Assembly (NCBI GenBank): GCA_032718475.1
Contig: JAUCBJ010004987.1
Coordinates: 1 to 25,208, forward strand
Source of the DNA: Nemertoderma westbladi
Lineage: Eukaryota; Xenacoelomorpha; Nemertodermatida; Nemertodermatidae
Direction of reading: 5' to 3'
Length of the DNA: 25,208 nucleotides
Shown here: in pieces, positions 1 through 9,749 of the stretch
Numbering within the stretch: position 1 is the stretch's first letter
Layout of the letters: each line of letters opens with the position of its first letter
Program-made: the position numbers and the translations under genes
The notes under the pieces: generated by a model
What the model saw: the letters and a program-made list of their open reading frames with translations, nothing else
Database searches by the model: none
Told to the model about the DNA's origin: nothing

Positions 1-404
1 CTCAAGAGTAGCAGGGACGCCACAGCTGATGAGCGCCCGGCGCACAATGTCGTTCAACATTGAGTGGCGCGGAAGTCTGTCGAGGCTCCTTGAGCAGGAA
101 AGACCATGGAGGCCATCCGACAGAACATCCTTGCCACACCAGGCACAGCTGTGGGGCTCGGTCAGCCTACACCCTAGCCCTAGACGAGTGCCGACCGAAA
201 TCCGGAACTGCGACTCCGTCAGCTTCAGTCCCAGAGAGCTGACGGGGATGGCGTCAAGCCAACAGCCTGCGGCGGGGTGGTCCAGGGAGGTGGGAGGGCC
301 CCGGATGGTGGGAGGGACTCCCGCAGGGCTTTTAGCCTGGCGTCGTGGACAGGGGCCAGGAAGACCCACTATTTGGTTGCCGCGAGCGGGAAGGCAGCGG
401 GGAC
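1..404. other. non-coding flank of GC-rich minisatellite; no gene recognised
   Basis: GC-rich, apparently unique sequence precedes the tandem array. Long open frames run through it on the + strand, but their peptides match nothing I recognise and they continue straight into the low-complexity repeat, so I do not call a gene. It may be the unique end of an unidentified mobile element or simple intergenic or intron sequence. Confidence 0.4.
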
Positions 405-838
405 AGGTGGCGTCGCTGATGGTGGCGGTAGCATCGCAGGTGGTGGTGGCGTCGCGGATGGTGGCGTTGTGGACGGTGACGGTGGCGTCGCGGGTGGTGG
501 CGTCGCGGTTGGTGGTGGTGTCGCGGATGGTCGTGGTGGCGTCGCGGGTGGTGGTGGCGTCGCGGATGGTGGCGTTGTGGACGGTGACGGTGGCGTCGCG
601 GGTGGTGGCGTCGCGGTTGGTGGTGGTGTCGCGGATGGTCGTGGTGGCGTCGCGGGTGGTGGTGGCGTCGCGGACGGTGGTGGTGGCGTCGTTGATGGAG
701 GTGGTGGCGTCGCGGTTGGTGGTGGTGGTGGCGTCGCGGACGGTGGTGGGTGGTGGTGGTGGTGGCATCGCAGACGGTGGGGGTGGCGTCGCAGACAGTG
801 GCAGTGGCGTCGTGGGTGGTTGCGGTGGCGTAGCAGAC
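405..838. repeat. GGTGGCGTCGC minisatellite with a 108-bp higher-order repeat
   Basis: This is a tandem array of short G/T-rich units built on GGTGGCGTCGCGG with GAT, GAC and GTT variants. Two adjacent blocks of 108 bp (451-558 and 559-666) read as identical by eye, so a higher-order unit was duplicated recently; outside them the units diverge. The basic units are multiples of three and contain few stop triplets. The array is therefore open in several frames on both strands, giving Gly/Val/Ala-rich or Arg/His-rich artificial peptides. I read these frames as a by-product of the repeat, not as proteins. Confidence 0.85.
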
Positions 839-1327
839 GAGTTGTGGAAAGTCATCGACCCACGCAGCGAGGGGCACGGTTGTAGCAGGGGGAAGGGGCG
901 TCCACTGGAGACTCAAAGAGGGAGTAGGAGAGACCAGAGCAGGCAGCCGCACAAGCCAGGAAGGCGGAAGATGCGATCTGCACAGCTGAGGTCAATCCAA
1001 GACCCCGCAACGGGCAGGCAAACAGGATTGAGCCCACGCGGAGTCATCCATTATTTTGCAGTAATGAGTAAGAACTGCACCCCTATTAGGCCACTTATTC
1101 TATTTTAGCTCTAATACAGTAGTAATATTCATTGATAAGGGGCGTTACTTAACGTTGAAAAATATTTGAAATAATATTATATTGTAATTACATTATTAAA
1201 CGTTCCATTTTATAATAACAAACTATAACTACATTTTATTTCCACCTGTTTTCGACCTCGAACAATTATTATATAATATTTTAAAATTAAAACACTTAGA
1301 TGATGTTATTTAAATAAAACTTTTTAG
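839..1327. other. non-coding; upstream intron of the TSP1 exon
   Basis: The first ~270 bases are GC-rich flank of the minisatellite. From about 1100 the sequence turns AT-rich and stop-dense, like the other introns here. It ends in a pyrimidine run and AG acceptor (1326-1327) that opens the TSP1 exon. Nothing else is recognised. Confidence 0.5.
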
Positions 1328-1489
1328 TTGACGGAGGGTGGGGTGAATGGGGACGTTGGATGAGTGACACCCAAGGGGAATGTGGTGCAGGACAAACTGT
1401 AGTATCGACAAGGTATTGTGCGAATCCTATACCGACCCCTAACGGAACCCCTTGTAGTGGAATGTCTACACGATGCAGTACTGATCAAG
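1328..1489 (+). CDS. TSP1 domain exon of a TSP1 + F-type lectin gene
   Basis: This single exon encodes one thrombospondin type-1 repeat, a small extracellular adhesion or protein-binding module. It follows a T-rich tract and AG acceptor and ends at a GTTAGT donor. It is 162 nt and phase 1 at both ends, the symmetrical arrangement usual for shuffled TSP1 exons. The peptide opens DGGWGEWGRW, giving the layered tryptophans W-x-x-W-x-x-W that in TSP1 repeats can be C-mannosylated. It continues through GECGAGQ, a TRYC strand, NPIPTPNGTPC and a final RC. Only four cysteines are visible against six in a typical TSP1 repeat. The closing partial codon (one base) joins the FTP exon at 4282 in frame. 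The upstream exon lies outside the window or was not recognised. Confidence 0.88.
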
Positions 1490-2265
1490 GTTAGTATATA
1501 AATGAATATATTCGTGCAATAATTTTATCTTTGATAAAACATGGAGTACTTTTAAATTACTATCACTCTTCTGTATAAAAATTATATGCAACATGCCCGT
1601 CATTCATCATGATAAATATATTATACGCACATCATACTGTAGTTGAGAGACTGGGCTGGACTGTTTATTATAGGAAGGGATTAACCTTGAATGATAAGTT
1701 TATTTTACAGAAAATAACTTATCTTTTATTGGCGCAATTGTAGGACTAATCCCATCACATCCCGACACTGTGCTGTACAGGACATTTCCAGAACTTTCAA
1801 CAAATGATACATTAGAGGTCTGCTCTTTTTGGACAACCTTATTATACAGAAAATTTTAAGACTACAGTGTAAAATAAACTGACCCATTCTTATAGATGTC
1901 TTATATTTTACATCCAACCATCATTCAAATATAAAGGACAGTGTATGTTGAGGCCAATTTTAGAGAACTAACAGGGTGTGTTCATATAAAACTTCTCGAT
2001 AAGACACGTAATATAATATTGTAAATAAATTAAAAGCTAATGGTTATCCAATAAGAGTAATATACTGTATAACAGTAGACGCAAGGTTAATATAAAATAC
2101 GTTACTCGGGAGAAAGATAAACAGACACGAGACAAAATAGAGGTTTACATTGGTTCGGCGTGGGCATATGTAACGGTTTTACTGAAAAGTTGGATGTATG
2201 GGGTGGCGGGGTCCTATTCTAGAACAGGATATAAATTATCAAGTTATCCATGCAAAGAACATAAG
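1490..2265. other. intron sequence, no gene seen
   Basis: AT-rich DNA with dense stops in all frames, starting at the GTTAGT donor of the TSP1 exon. I see no domain, RNA gene or clear repeat. It is the first part of the 2.8 kb intron between the TSP1 exon and the first lectin exon. Confidence 0.6.
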
Positions 2266-2275
2266 CCACATTCCG

Positions 2276-3469
2276 GTGTTCGGTCACTTCCCCCCGGACA
2301 GTTCCCCCCCGCTCAAGTAGGACACTTCCCCCCGGACACTTCCCCCCCGGACACTTCCCCCCGGACAGTTCCCCCCGTTCAAGTAGGACACTTCCCCCCG
2401 GACACTTCCCCCAGACACTTCCCCCCCGGACACTCTCCCCCGGACAGTTTCCCCCCGTTCAAGTAGGACACTTCCCCCCCGGACACCCCCCCGGACACTT
2501 CCCCCCCGACTGTTCTTTACTTCGCACATTCGTATTTTTCATTTTGTAAGGTAAACTGAACGCTTGTATCCAGACAAGTTGTATCCAATTTTGCTTTCGT
2601 AGCTCAGAAAGTGATCTTTTGCATCCCGATTTTACATTTTATATCCAAGTTTTATTTATGGGTTTTATCAATGCAATTACATCGTATTGTTTGCTAATCT
2701 TTAAACAATTAATTAGATGACCTATAAACTCCATCCCCCGAATGCTGTTGTTATTAACTATAGAATTATAATAATTAATTGTTTTAATTATAGGTATTAT
2801 TATGTAATAGTCTTCTTCAAATTGTAGCAGATGGGGATGAATATTATTGTTGCAATCAAAATTATACCTCTCCAGGGTAAAATCGACATGCGTCGACCTG
2901 TATTATGTGTTCAGCATTACATATTGATATACATATTACTATACATACTATATATATGGATATTATACACACTACATATTAAATTTCCTGGTTACTTGCA
3001 TATTTTTAATAGGATTTTGTTGAATATAATATTGTAGTAATTTATATATTAATTTGGTTAACATTCAATACAGCTCCTACTTTAGGCTTAGTCAATTTAT
3101 TATCTGGTGATACAAACATGAATTGATTATTTAAAATGGTCTCAAAGTCTTTCACCACGGGCACTCAGGGAAATGCAGCCCCCAAGAAAAGAAGCGGGGG
3201 TCTGCGGGCGGCAGCCCTCAAGAAAAGAAGCGGGGGTTTGGGGGCGGCAGCCCCCAATTAAATGAAAAACAAACAAAATTTGACTATAAAAATGTTTCTT
3301 TTATAATTTTGAAAAAACTTGTCTAGATACAACTTGTCCTGTAACCATCTTTAACTTTTGTTTATTGTTTTGATGCACCCAGATTAATTTTAACACTTTA
3401 ACTGGGGGGGAAGTGTCCGGGGGGCAAGTGTCCGGGGGGGAAGTGTCCGGGCGGGAAATGTCCTAGATC
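2276..3469. mobile_element. foldback-type DNA element with arms made of tandem repeats
   Basis: The left arm (about 2285-2510) is a tandem array of GGACACTTCCCCCC units, with a longer period marked by CAAGTAGGACACTTCC at 2314, 2380 and 2460. The right arm (about 3403-3462) holds the same unit in reverse complement, GGGGGGAAGTGTCC. A second inverted match lies inside: GACAAGTTGTATC near 2572 against its complement near 3324. The pair is flanked by a perfect 10-bp direct repeat CCACATTCCG (2266-2275 and 3470-3479), a plausible target duplication. Long inverted arms built of short tandem repeats are the hallmark of Foldback elements. No transposase frame is present, so this would be a non-autonomous copy. 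Exact ends are uncertain. Confidence 0.65.
3175..3256. repeat. 36-bp tandem repeat, C/G-rich, inside the foldback element
   Basis: Units starting GCAGCCC occur at 3175, 3211 and 3247, giving a 36-bp period with about two and a third copies. Each joins a C-run to a G-run through AAGAAAAGAAGC, so each unit can fold on itself. The array sits in the AT-rich interior of the foldback element. Confidence 0.75.
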
Positions 3470-3479
3470 CCACATTCCG

Positions 3480-4281
3480 ATTCTCCGGGAGTAGACTATA
3501 TGCGACGGATAACAGTTTGAGGTGTAATTTCAAACATGTGAGTAGCTGCAATGTGTCTGTTGGCCAGATAGTTCTTGAGTCTGCAGCTGTAGTCCAGGCT
3601 GTATAAAAGAGTCATTTTCAGCTATTGATGCATAACTTGGCTTCAAGTCCAGGTTGTTCTGTTCAATTACAACAGCAGCCACCCCATGTGTAGGTTGAGG
3701 AGAGTGTTCTTCGCTTTGATGGTGTCTTCTCCAGCATCACTCGTATTGCCCAATGTGACAGTGATGTCATCGCGCATACATACTCAGTGAATCATTTTTC
3801 TTCATGATTCGATATTCTTTTTTCCTTTGACAACATTGTCTAGGACGATCAGTTTATCTTGAAGTTTAATGAACCATTCTGTCATAATACAGCAATAAAA
3901 TTATAGGATAAAATGTTTTTATAAAATATAATGGTCGTGATTACAGGATTAGGATCAAATTCTAGAATTAATATTCAACTTGAAATTAACACCAATCTAT
4001 CTAAAGAAGAGATTTTCATCATTGATTAAAGGTTCGTAATTGTTATAATAAGAACCAACAGTTAGCATGTGTGATGAATTCTATTGATTCTATCTATGAA
4101 TCCACATTCTATTAGCAGCCACGCCCTTAATTCAGTCACCAGATGGTTATATATGCTTAACATTATCAATAAAATATCAATAATATTAATACCTCAAATA
4201 AATGTAAAGGTCCATAATTTTGTAATAAACATAAAATTACATGAATAACTATTAGATATATAATTGTTTTTCCGTTCCTAG
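3480..4281. other. intron sequence, no gene seen
   Basis: Mostly AT-rich. The part at about 3500-3890 is more balanced in base composition and, read on the minus strand, gives short peptide stretches broken by stops that I cannot assign. It could be an old element. The end is a pyrimidine-rich tract and AG acceptor for the exon at 4282. Confidence 0.45.
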
Positions 4282-4331
4282 TGGCTGCTGAATCAGCTGG
4301 TAATATTGCTCGGAACAAACCAACGGGAGGG
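4282..4331 (+). CDS. F-type lectin domain, first exon (N-terminal strand)
   Basis: A 50-nt exon lies between a pyrimidine-rich acceptor (ends 4281) and a GTGAGT donor (4332). Its first two bases complete the codon begun by the TSP1 exon, and it ends in phase 0. The peptide is VAAESAGNIARNKPTGG. The NIARNKP block is the characteristic start of F-type lectin/fucolectin domains (compare the family pattern N-[LIV]-A-x-x-K-P). It joins in frame to the exon at 6224. An exon this short is supported mainly by the exact phase match on both sides and the family-typical sequence. Confidence 0.85.
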
Positions 4332-4837
4332 GTGAGTTTATTGTTACTGTATAAATAAATTAAAAAAAACTATTGAATTAAGTTTTATTACGTTCTAGGA
4401 CGATTCGCACCAAAATTGGCCAAATCGGGTGTAAATTTTTCCAAAAATTATTTTCACTACCAGAATATAGTAAATAGAATTTTCTGAAAGGAGATTTTCT
4501 TTAGGAATTTCATGGGGCCCATGGACAAACACTTTTGCGCTGTTGAAAAAATTTATTTGGCATTTAAAATGAGTCCGCCCTGTAATGATTTGCCCGGCTT
4601 GTAATGCATACATTCAATGCTTACATGAATGCATAATTCTAGGTAAATGTATAATAATCCCCGTCTATAATTATATTTGAATAGTGAAAGATATCCATTT
4701 ATTATATTAAACATTATATATTACATAGTGAATGTGATCCCAGTGCCATACATTACCAGGGGCGGACACCATTACAGGGCCGGTCACCGTGATTGAATAT
4801 TGTCTCTAGATTTGCAGTTTGCAGGAAAACGTTTTTA
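4332..4837. other. intron sequence, no gene seen
   Basis: AT-rich intron DNA from the GTGAGT donor up to the gypsy remnant. From about 4760 the base composition becomes balanced, which may be more of the same decayed retroelement, but I see no motif in it. Confidence 0.5.
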
Positions 4838-5508
4838 CAGGAAAACGGTCTCGTGGAACGATTCCACCACCACCTAAAGTCCACCCTGTTGGCCTCGCTA
4901 ACTGGCCCTGATTGGATCAACGTGTTGCCATTGGTCCTTCTCAGCATCCAAACTGCCTAGGATGACTTCACTGCGCCGCCGCTGCCTGGGCTGAGCTGGT
5001 GTCTGCGAGTTCCTTCCGCCGACTAAGGGGGGCCAGCAGCAATCACCGTCCCTCAACTATGGGAGTCTGTCGGCTGGTTCGCTCTGGTGCCAACATTGCA
5101 CTATGGACTGACTCAGTCATCAGTTCTGTCAGACCTTCAAGAAGCCACGTACATATTCGTCCAGCGAGACACCAACTGATGTCATTCGAATGCCCCTATG
5201 AAGGTCCCTTCAAGGTCCTAGAAAAAGGACTCTTCGATGTTTTAACTCCAAATGGGTAGTCAAACTGAAACTATTTCTGTCAACTGACTGAATCCCCCCC
5301 ACCTTGACCTTTTCAAGCTATGTACTCTCTGCCAGCCACGCTACCGAGGGCGGCCCCTGAACGCACCTCAAGAGCCTCCGTCACCGCCAGTAGTGCTTCC
5401 TCTTATGCCGCCAACCCCACTCTCCGAATCCATCCAAACTCGCTCAGGCTAAACGGTTCACCCTCCAGATTATTTGTGAACTGTAGACATACAGGAAATA
5501 CCCGCTAG
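4838..5508 (+). pseudogene. Ty3/gypsy retrotransposon remnant: 3' end of pol (integrase C-terminal half)
   Basis: Read across frames, the + strand shows successive landmarks of a Ty3/gypsy integrase. LVERFHHHLK (about 4850) carries the last acidic catalytic residue of the DDE core. LPLVLLSIQTA (about 4925) and a short AELV block (about 4993) follow. Then come TYIFVQRDT and CPYEGPFKVLE (about 5145-5225), the chromodomain-adjacent GPY/F-type module, and QTETISVN with LNPPHLD (about 5255-5305). The pol C-terminus ends with TRSG and HPPDYL near 5440-5475. Several stops and frameshifts separate these blocks, so the copy is dead. The upstream RT, RNase H and catalytic D residues are absent, and no LTR was recognised. 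It lies inside the intron between the first two lectin exons. Confidence 0.82.
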
Positions 5509-6223
5509 GTGGCTCTGCTAGTCTTGGACTTTCAGCTACAAGGCTGCATGGCTTGTACATTTATAGTTATATACTTTAATTTCTTATAACTGAAACTCAG
5601 CTTAGGTTCCTGCATCTATTATTATTAGTTTGTTTGTTTGTGGCTGGCTGGGTTTGTGGCTAGAATGTTTGAATTCTAATACGTCGGTCAATTGAACCAA
5701 ACTTAGTATCTAGTTCTATCAAAAGTTTAGATATAAATTCTATTGATGAAATGGAACCAAACTTAGTATGTAGTAGATAGAAATTCTATGGATGAAATGG
5801 AACCAAACTCGATACACATGTAGTCTATAAAAAGTTTAGAATTTATACACACTGACAGACTTTTATAGTTCCTCTGTATGCCGCTAGGGGTGAATTGAAA
5901 GAAACGTACACATAGCTGTAATTATATAACCAACTATCAGATTCATCTGAAATGTGATAATAGTAACGTATGAGCATTGCTATTATAAATTCTGCACACA
6001 GACAGACTTTTACAGTTCCTCTGTCTGCCTCTAGGGTGCGAATTGCCAGAGCTCAAGTTCATCGTGCTTGTACTATTAAATTATTTTGCATTATATTATT
6101 ACACAACTTCATTGTTTTACCAAGAAAAATATCTATGTAGTAATTATTAAATGGAAAATAAATTGTGATTTAACAGTTCAAACATACATTAATTAAGTTT
6201 GTTGCATTTTATTACTTTGATAG
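5509..6223. repeat. intron with degenerate direct repeats
   Basis: Two kinds of repeat are visible. GAACCAAACTTAGTAT-like units recur at about 5695, 5753 and 5802 with TCTATNGATGAAATG between them. A ~45-bp block starting GACAGACTTTTA occurs at 5854 and again at 6001, with about 85% similarity by eye and similar upstream sequence. No gene is seen. The region ends at the TTGATAG acceptor of the exon at 6224. Confidence 0.6.
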
Positions 6224-6427
6224 GACAGTGTAAGTCATGGTGGTTCACACAGCCGGGCAGTAGATGGAAACAGGAATGGTAACTGGGGCTGGAATTCTTG
6301 CAGCCACACTGACTACAACGGACCTAACTGGTGGTGGGTAGAACTTGGAGAGAACAGACCCGAAGTAGACACAGTCAAGTTGTACAATCGGCAGGACTGT
6401 TGCTGGGATAGGATTCGTGGAAGTTCG
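6224..6427 (+). CDS. F-type lectin (FTP) domain, central exon with sugar-binding residues
   Basis: A 204-nt exon, phase 0 at both ends, lies between a TTGATAG acceptor and a GTGAGT donor. It encodes the core of the fucolectin fold, a jelly-roll that binds fucosylated glycans. Visible family features are SRAVDGN, the calcium-loop-like region GNWGWNSCSHTDY, WWWVELG, and NRQDCCWDR with the adjacent-cysteine pair typical of eel agglutinin-type lectins. The family fucose-binding signature is His, a spacer, then R-x-D-x4-[R/K]; here the His of CSH is followed 27 residues later by RQDCCWDR, so all the side chains are present. The exon joins the one at 4282 upstream and, across 15.3 kb, the one at 21709. 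I infer a secreted or extracellular, possibly immune or self-recognition, lectin. Confidence 0.93.
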
Positions 6428-7608
6428 GTGAGTCGCATTGGCTATTTTGGTAAAGTTAGTATTAAATTGGAGGATTATAAGTAGTAGTAGTATATATAGT
6501 AGTAGGTTGGCCTACAATAAAGGCGATATCATAAGCACTTAGGTACAATACTAGGAGCAATATACTGTAGTGTTCATAAATAATAGTAAAATATATGAGA
6601 GTATGTAAGAAGACGAATATTTTAGAATACACAAAAGGTAAACACCACCATAAGAACATTCACAGAGCAACTAGAAGACTAGCAAAAAAAAGTGAAATTA
6701 TGTATGATGTAATCGTGGTTCCAGTGGGAAAACGTATTCTAAGTATAAATAGAAGCGCAAACGTGATGAGATACATTTAAAAAATCCAAATGTTTCGACA
6801 TAATAAACTTTATATCATCTTTAGTGGATGAACAGGATACATAAATAGAATAACAAACAAACTGTACAAGAAAGTTTATACTACAGGAATTAAGATTACG
6901 ACTGATTAGTGTACAGACAGACTGGTAAATAGGCATACAGAAAATTATTGTATTGAGAATACTACGATAACGGGCAAAATGAAAGGGCTAAGAAACATGT
7001 ATGATACAAAAAACTAGTACAACAGAATACTCTGGAATAAAAGTAGTGAAAATGAGGTAAGGTGATTATTGTATTCTTTAATAAGTAAGTCGTAGTTTGA
7101 AGGGGTGGTTCCATGGAGAGTGAAGTCATTGTATGTAAAGCAGTGGTCGGATTCAGTAGCGCGATCGCGTACAGTGTGGAGTGTCAAGGAGGTTTTCCAG
7201 TTTGGACATATATTGCTAGATGTTCGAATAAGCGCACTTTATACCATCGTTTGGATTTACCAATGTTCAGTAAGTTACCTCCAAAGCTCTAAGGGGGTGT
7301 GAATTTGTGCAGGAAATTTTATTTATATAATTAGTCATTGCCATGTCAACCGGTTTGAATAATTTGGACTTTGACGGCCTTCCTTTGTATGCATAACCAG
7401 GCATAAACCGGAGGTTCCTGTGAGATTGATATTCGATTATACTGTAAATCTAGGAGATTGATGTGATACCGGTTTAAATATACGTCTACTGTATACTGGG
7501 TTTAGGGAGATACCAGTAACTAGAGTAGATATATATGTAGTGCACTGTTATTAGGATATTATACTGCTATACTGCTGTACTATGTCAGGCAGGATATTAT
7601 GCTTATAT
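6428..7608. other. start of the 15.3 kb intron, no gene seen
   Basis: AT-rich, stop-dense DNA following the donor at 6428. Short open frames show no domain. The last ~70 bases (from 7536, TGTAGTGCACTG) may be the left part of a split LTR. Confidence 0.5.
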
Positions 7609-7610
7609 TA

Positions 7611-9322
7611 CAGTACCGCTTTCAAATAACGTCGTATTGGTTCCTAATAGGATCCTATTAGGATCCAAGTCACTGATTCACTACTATTGGAGTTAGGATT
7701 TAATTGGAAATGAAATTTAGCCCAAATTCCAGACTTGGAGGCACTTAGGATTTGACTTGGATTTCATTAAGAATTTACTTGGAAATTGGCGCTTACTTTG
7801 ATGTCTGGAAGGTGGACTGACTTAAACTATGCTTGTGCTGGTCTACTTCTTCTCTATCCTGTCAATCATTAAGTTGTATAGAATGGGGTAGACTCAGCCT
7901 AAAGTTTGCGTAGTGTTCAGTTCATTAAATTGAGGTATGGTTGTCGATGGAAGATTACACTCCTACTGTACCTTGTATTGCCAGCCTCTGACGTAAATAA
8001 TATTTAAAATATAAACTCTAATAGATGAAATCCACACACATTTTAGTTAACGTCCGTGGGCTGGTGGGCTCTGGAATAATTAAAATCGTATTGAACTTAC
8101 AAATAAATGTAGGATCACACACTGTATTTATTACTATTGAACATATTTTGAGTAATAAAGAGTAAAACACAATGTTTGTGTAATTATTAATAGAATAAAT
8201 ATTAGTTTATTTTCATTTATTAATTAATAATTAGACAGGGGCTAAAACTGGGCGACTAAATAAATGTATGTTATCCACGGGAAATTTTCATTTCCTGTAC
8301 ACAATGACATTCTGCTTACTATACAAACACTGCTTGCTGTAAGAGGAGTACAGGGGTAGATAATTGGGTGTTCAATTATTATTATAGTCTTAAAAATAAA
8401 TATGGGCTATTAATAATTAGCAGCCCACTTACTGCCTAACACGCTGTATCTCATTCTGTAGTTAAATATCCGTTCGGCCAATAGGAAGTCATTGATTAGT
8501 CCCCAAGGAGGGCTAGGGACTACAGCCCCCCCCCCCATCCCTTCCCGACATAGATAAACTGTAATATTGAAGATAAACTGTAATATTGAATGCTATATTT
8601 TACTGAAACACACAAGTTCCGTATTTAAACATAACACCCACAAAGCACATTACACTCTCCAAGCAGATTCCGCAACATGTCACAATCCGTATCGCTACCA
8701 CTACGAAAAATAAATGACATAACATCCTACAGGAATTAACAGAGTTTAGTGGTTTGTAACAAACTTAACCTCTTGGGATATTGTATTGATATTAATATTA
8801 ATTATAAATTATATTTATTATACCATGGAAATGGTAAAATTGCCAGATCTAAAGAGTTCGCACAATAATTTAAATAAAATTATTAAAAGTGTGACGTCCG
8901 AATATAATCAGATTACGCCTTAGCAGCCCAACTACTTGTTGAGGCTCACTCAACTAGTTGGCCGGCCTATTTTACACAAGCGGCGATACCTTTACCGTAT
9001 GGTAGTTAATGTGTCCAGATGTTGAGTTAAAGCCAGTAGTTTGCATATTTAACATTAGCCTATGGGGGGAGTATTGTTGTTGTAAGATAAGTCAGGGGAA
9101 GGGAAGTACAACTCAACCACTAGACAAAGCGGCTCTCTTTACTACTTTCAGCTATCCTGGGAGGTTGATTGTCAGACACCTCTAAGCTTTGATATTTAGC
9201 CGATCTAGGTAGACTTGCATTAGGCAAATTCCAAGTGATTTCCTAAAGGTTATTTATTTCCTATTAGGTTCCTATTAGGATCCTATTAGGATCCAATAGG
9301 ACGTTATTTGAAAGCGTTACTG
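7611..9322. mobile_element. non-autonomous Tc1/mariner-like element with ~55-bp terminal inverted repeats
   Basis: The left end reads CAGTACCGCTTTCAAATAAC; the reverse complement of the right end reads CAGTAACGCTTTCAAATAAC. Similarity continues for about 55 bp through CCTAATAGGATCC blocks that are themselves palindromic. Both ends are bordered by TA (7609-7610 and 9323-9324). A TA target duplication followed by CAGT is typical of the Tc1/mariner (IS630) superfamily. The 1.7 kb interior has no transposase-like frame, so a source element elsewhere would have to mobilise it. The interior includes a C11 run at 8526-8536 and a tandem 19-bp repeat at 8552-8589. Other TA-targeting superfamilies are not excluded. 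Confidence 0.72.
8552..8589. repeat. 19-bp tandem duplication
   Basis: AGATAAACTGTAATATTGA occurs twice in direct succession (8552 and 8571). It lies inside the inverted-repeat element. Confidence 0.85.
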
Positions 9323-9749
9323 TATATAGCTTCTTTATCTAGAGGCTACATATTATTATTAAGCTTGCCATGACATGGCGCTACGAGTATGTGAATCTCT
9401 GTGGGGAGGCGAAGCTGTGTTATTTGATTAGCTTAATTTCTGACTTTGCTGCTTTGTTGGGCTTCAAACTGTCAGTGTTAAATACTGAACTGCTGAAATA
9501 TGTCTACCTGCCTAGTGTTGTACCGGTCCGGTCAGCCGATCCGGCAACTGAGTTTTTTTTAACGCTGCTCTATTATTTCAGTACTTACCAGTCTAATGAG
9601 TGACGAAAGGCTGCAGATCGCAAAGCTGCACAGCAGTCTAAGAAAAAAATAAAAGCAGTTTATAGGGCTGAAAGTATACTCAATATACTCAATAGTGGGC
9701 TCAAAATACAGAGTATTTTGAGAATCAAGGAAAAGCTGAAACTACAACT
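9323..9749 (+). other. gypsy 5' untranslated region; possible LTR end and primer-binding site
   Basis: This stretch lies directly upstream of the gypsy gag. At 9371-9375 TGACA is followed by TGGCGCTACGAG (9376-9387). The TGG start and position, about 375 bp before gag, would suit a tRNA primer-binding site right after an LTR ending in CA. If so, the LTR would be short (about 126 bp) and split by the Tc1/mariner-like element, with its left part starting TGTAGTG at 7536. No second LTR exists in the window to confirm this. No gene is seen. Confidence 0.3.

Noticed and set aside
29-1108. 359-codon + strand frame and overlapping Gly-rich and Arg/His-rich frames
   Set aside because: All pass through the minisatellite, whose unit length keeps several frames open on both strands. 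No domain and no conserved composition outside the array.
2194-2529. Pro-rich and Gly-rich frames over the C-rich array
   Set aside because: They are translations of the foldback arm repeat. The array also has no regular spacers, so it is not a CRISPR array.
3500-3890. Antisense protein remnant in the first lectin intron
   Set aside because: Minus-strand peptides look somewhat coding-like in composition, but stops interrupt them and I could not tie any stretch to a family.
6462-7302. Several 60-65 codon frames on both strands
   Set aside because: Short, AT-rich, no domain, and located in an intron; expected by chance.
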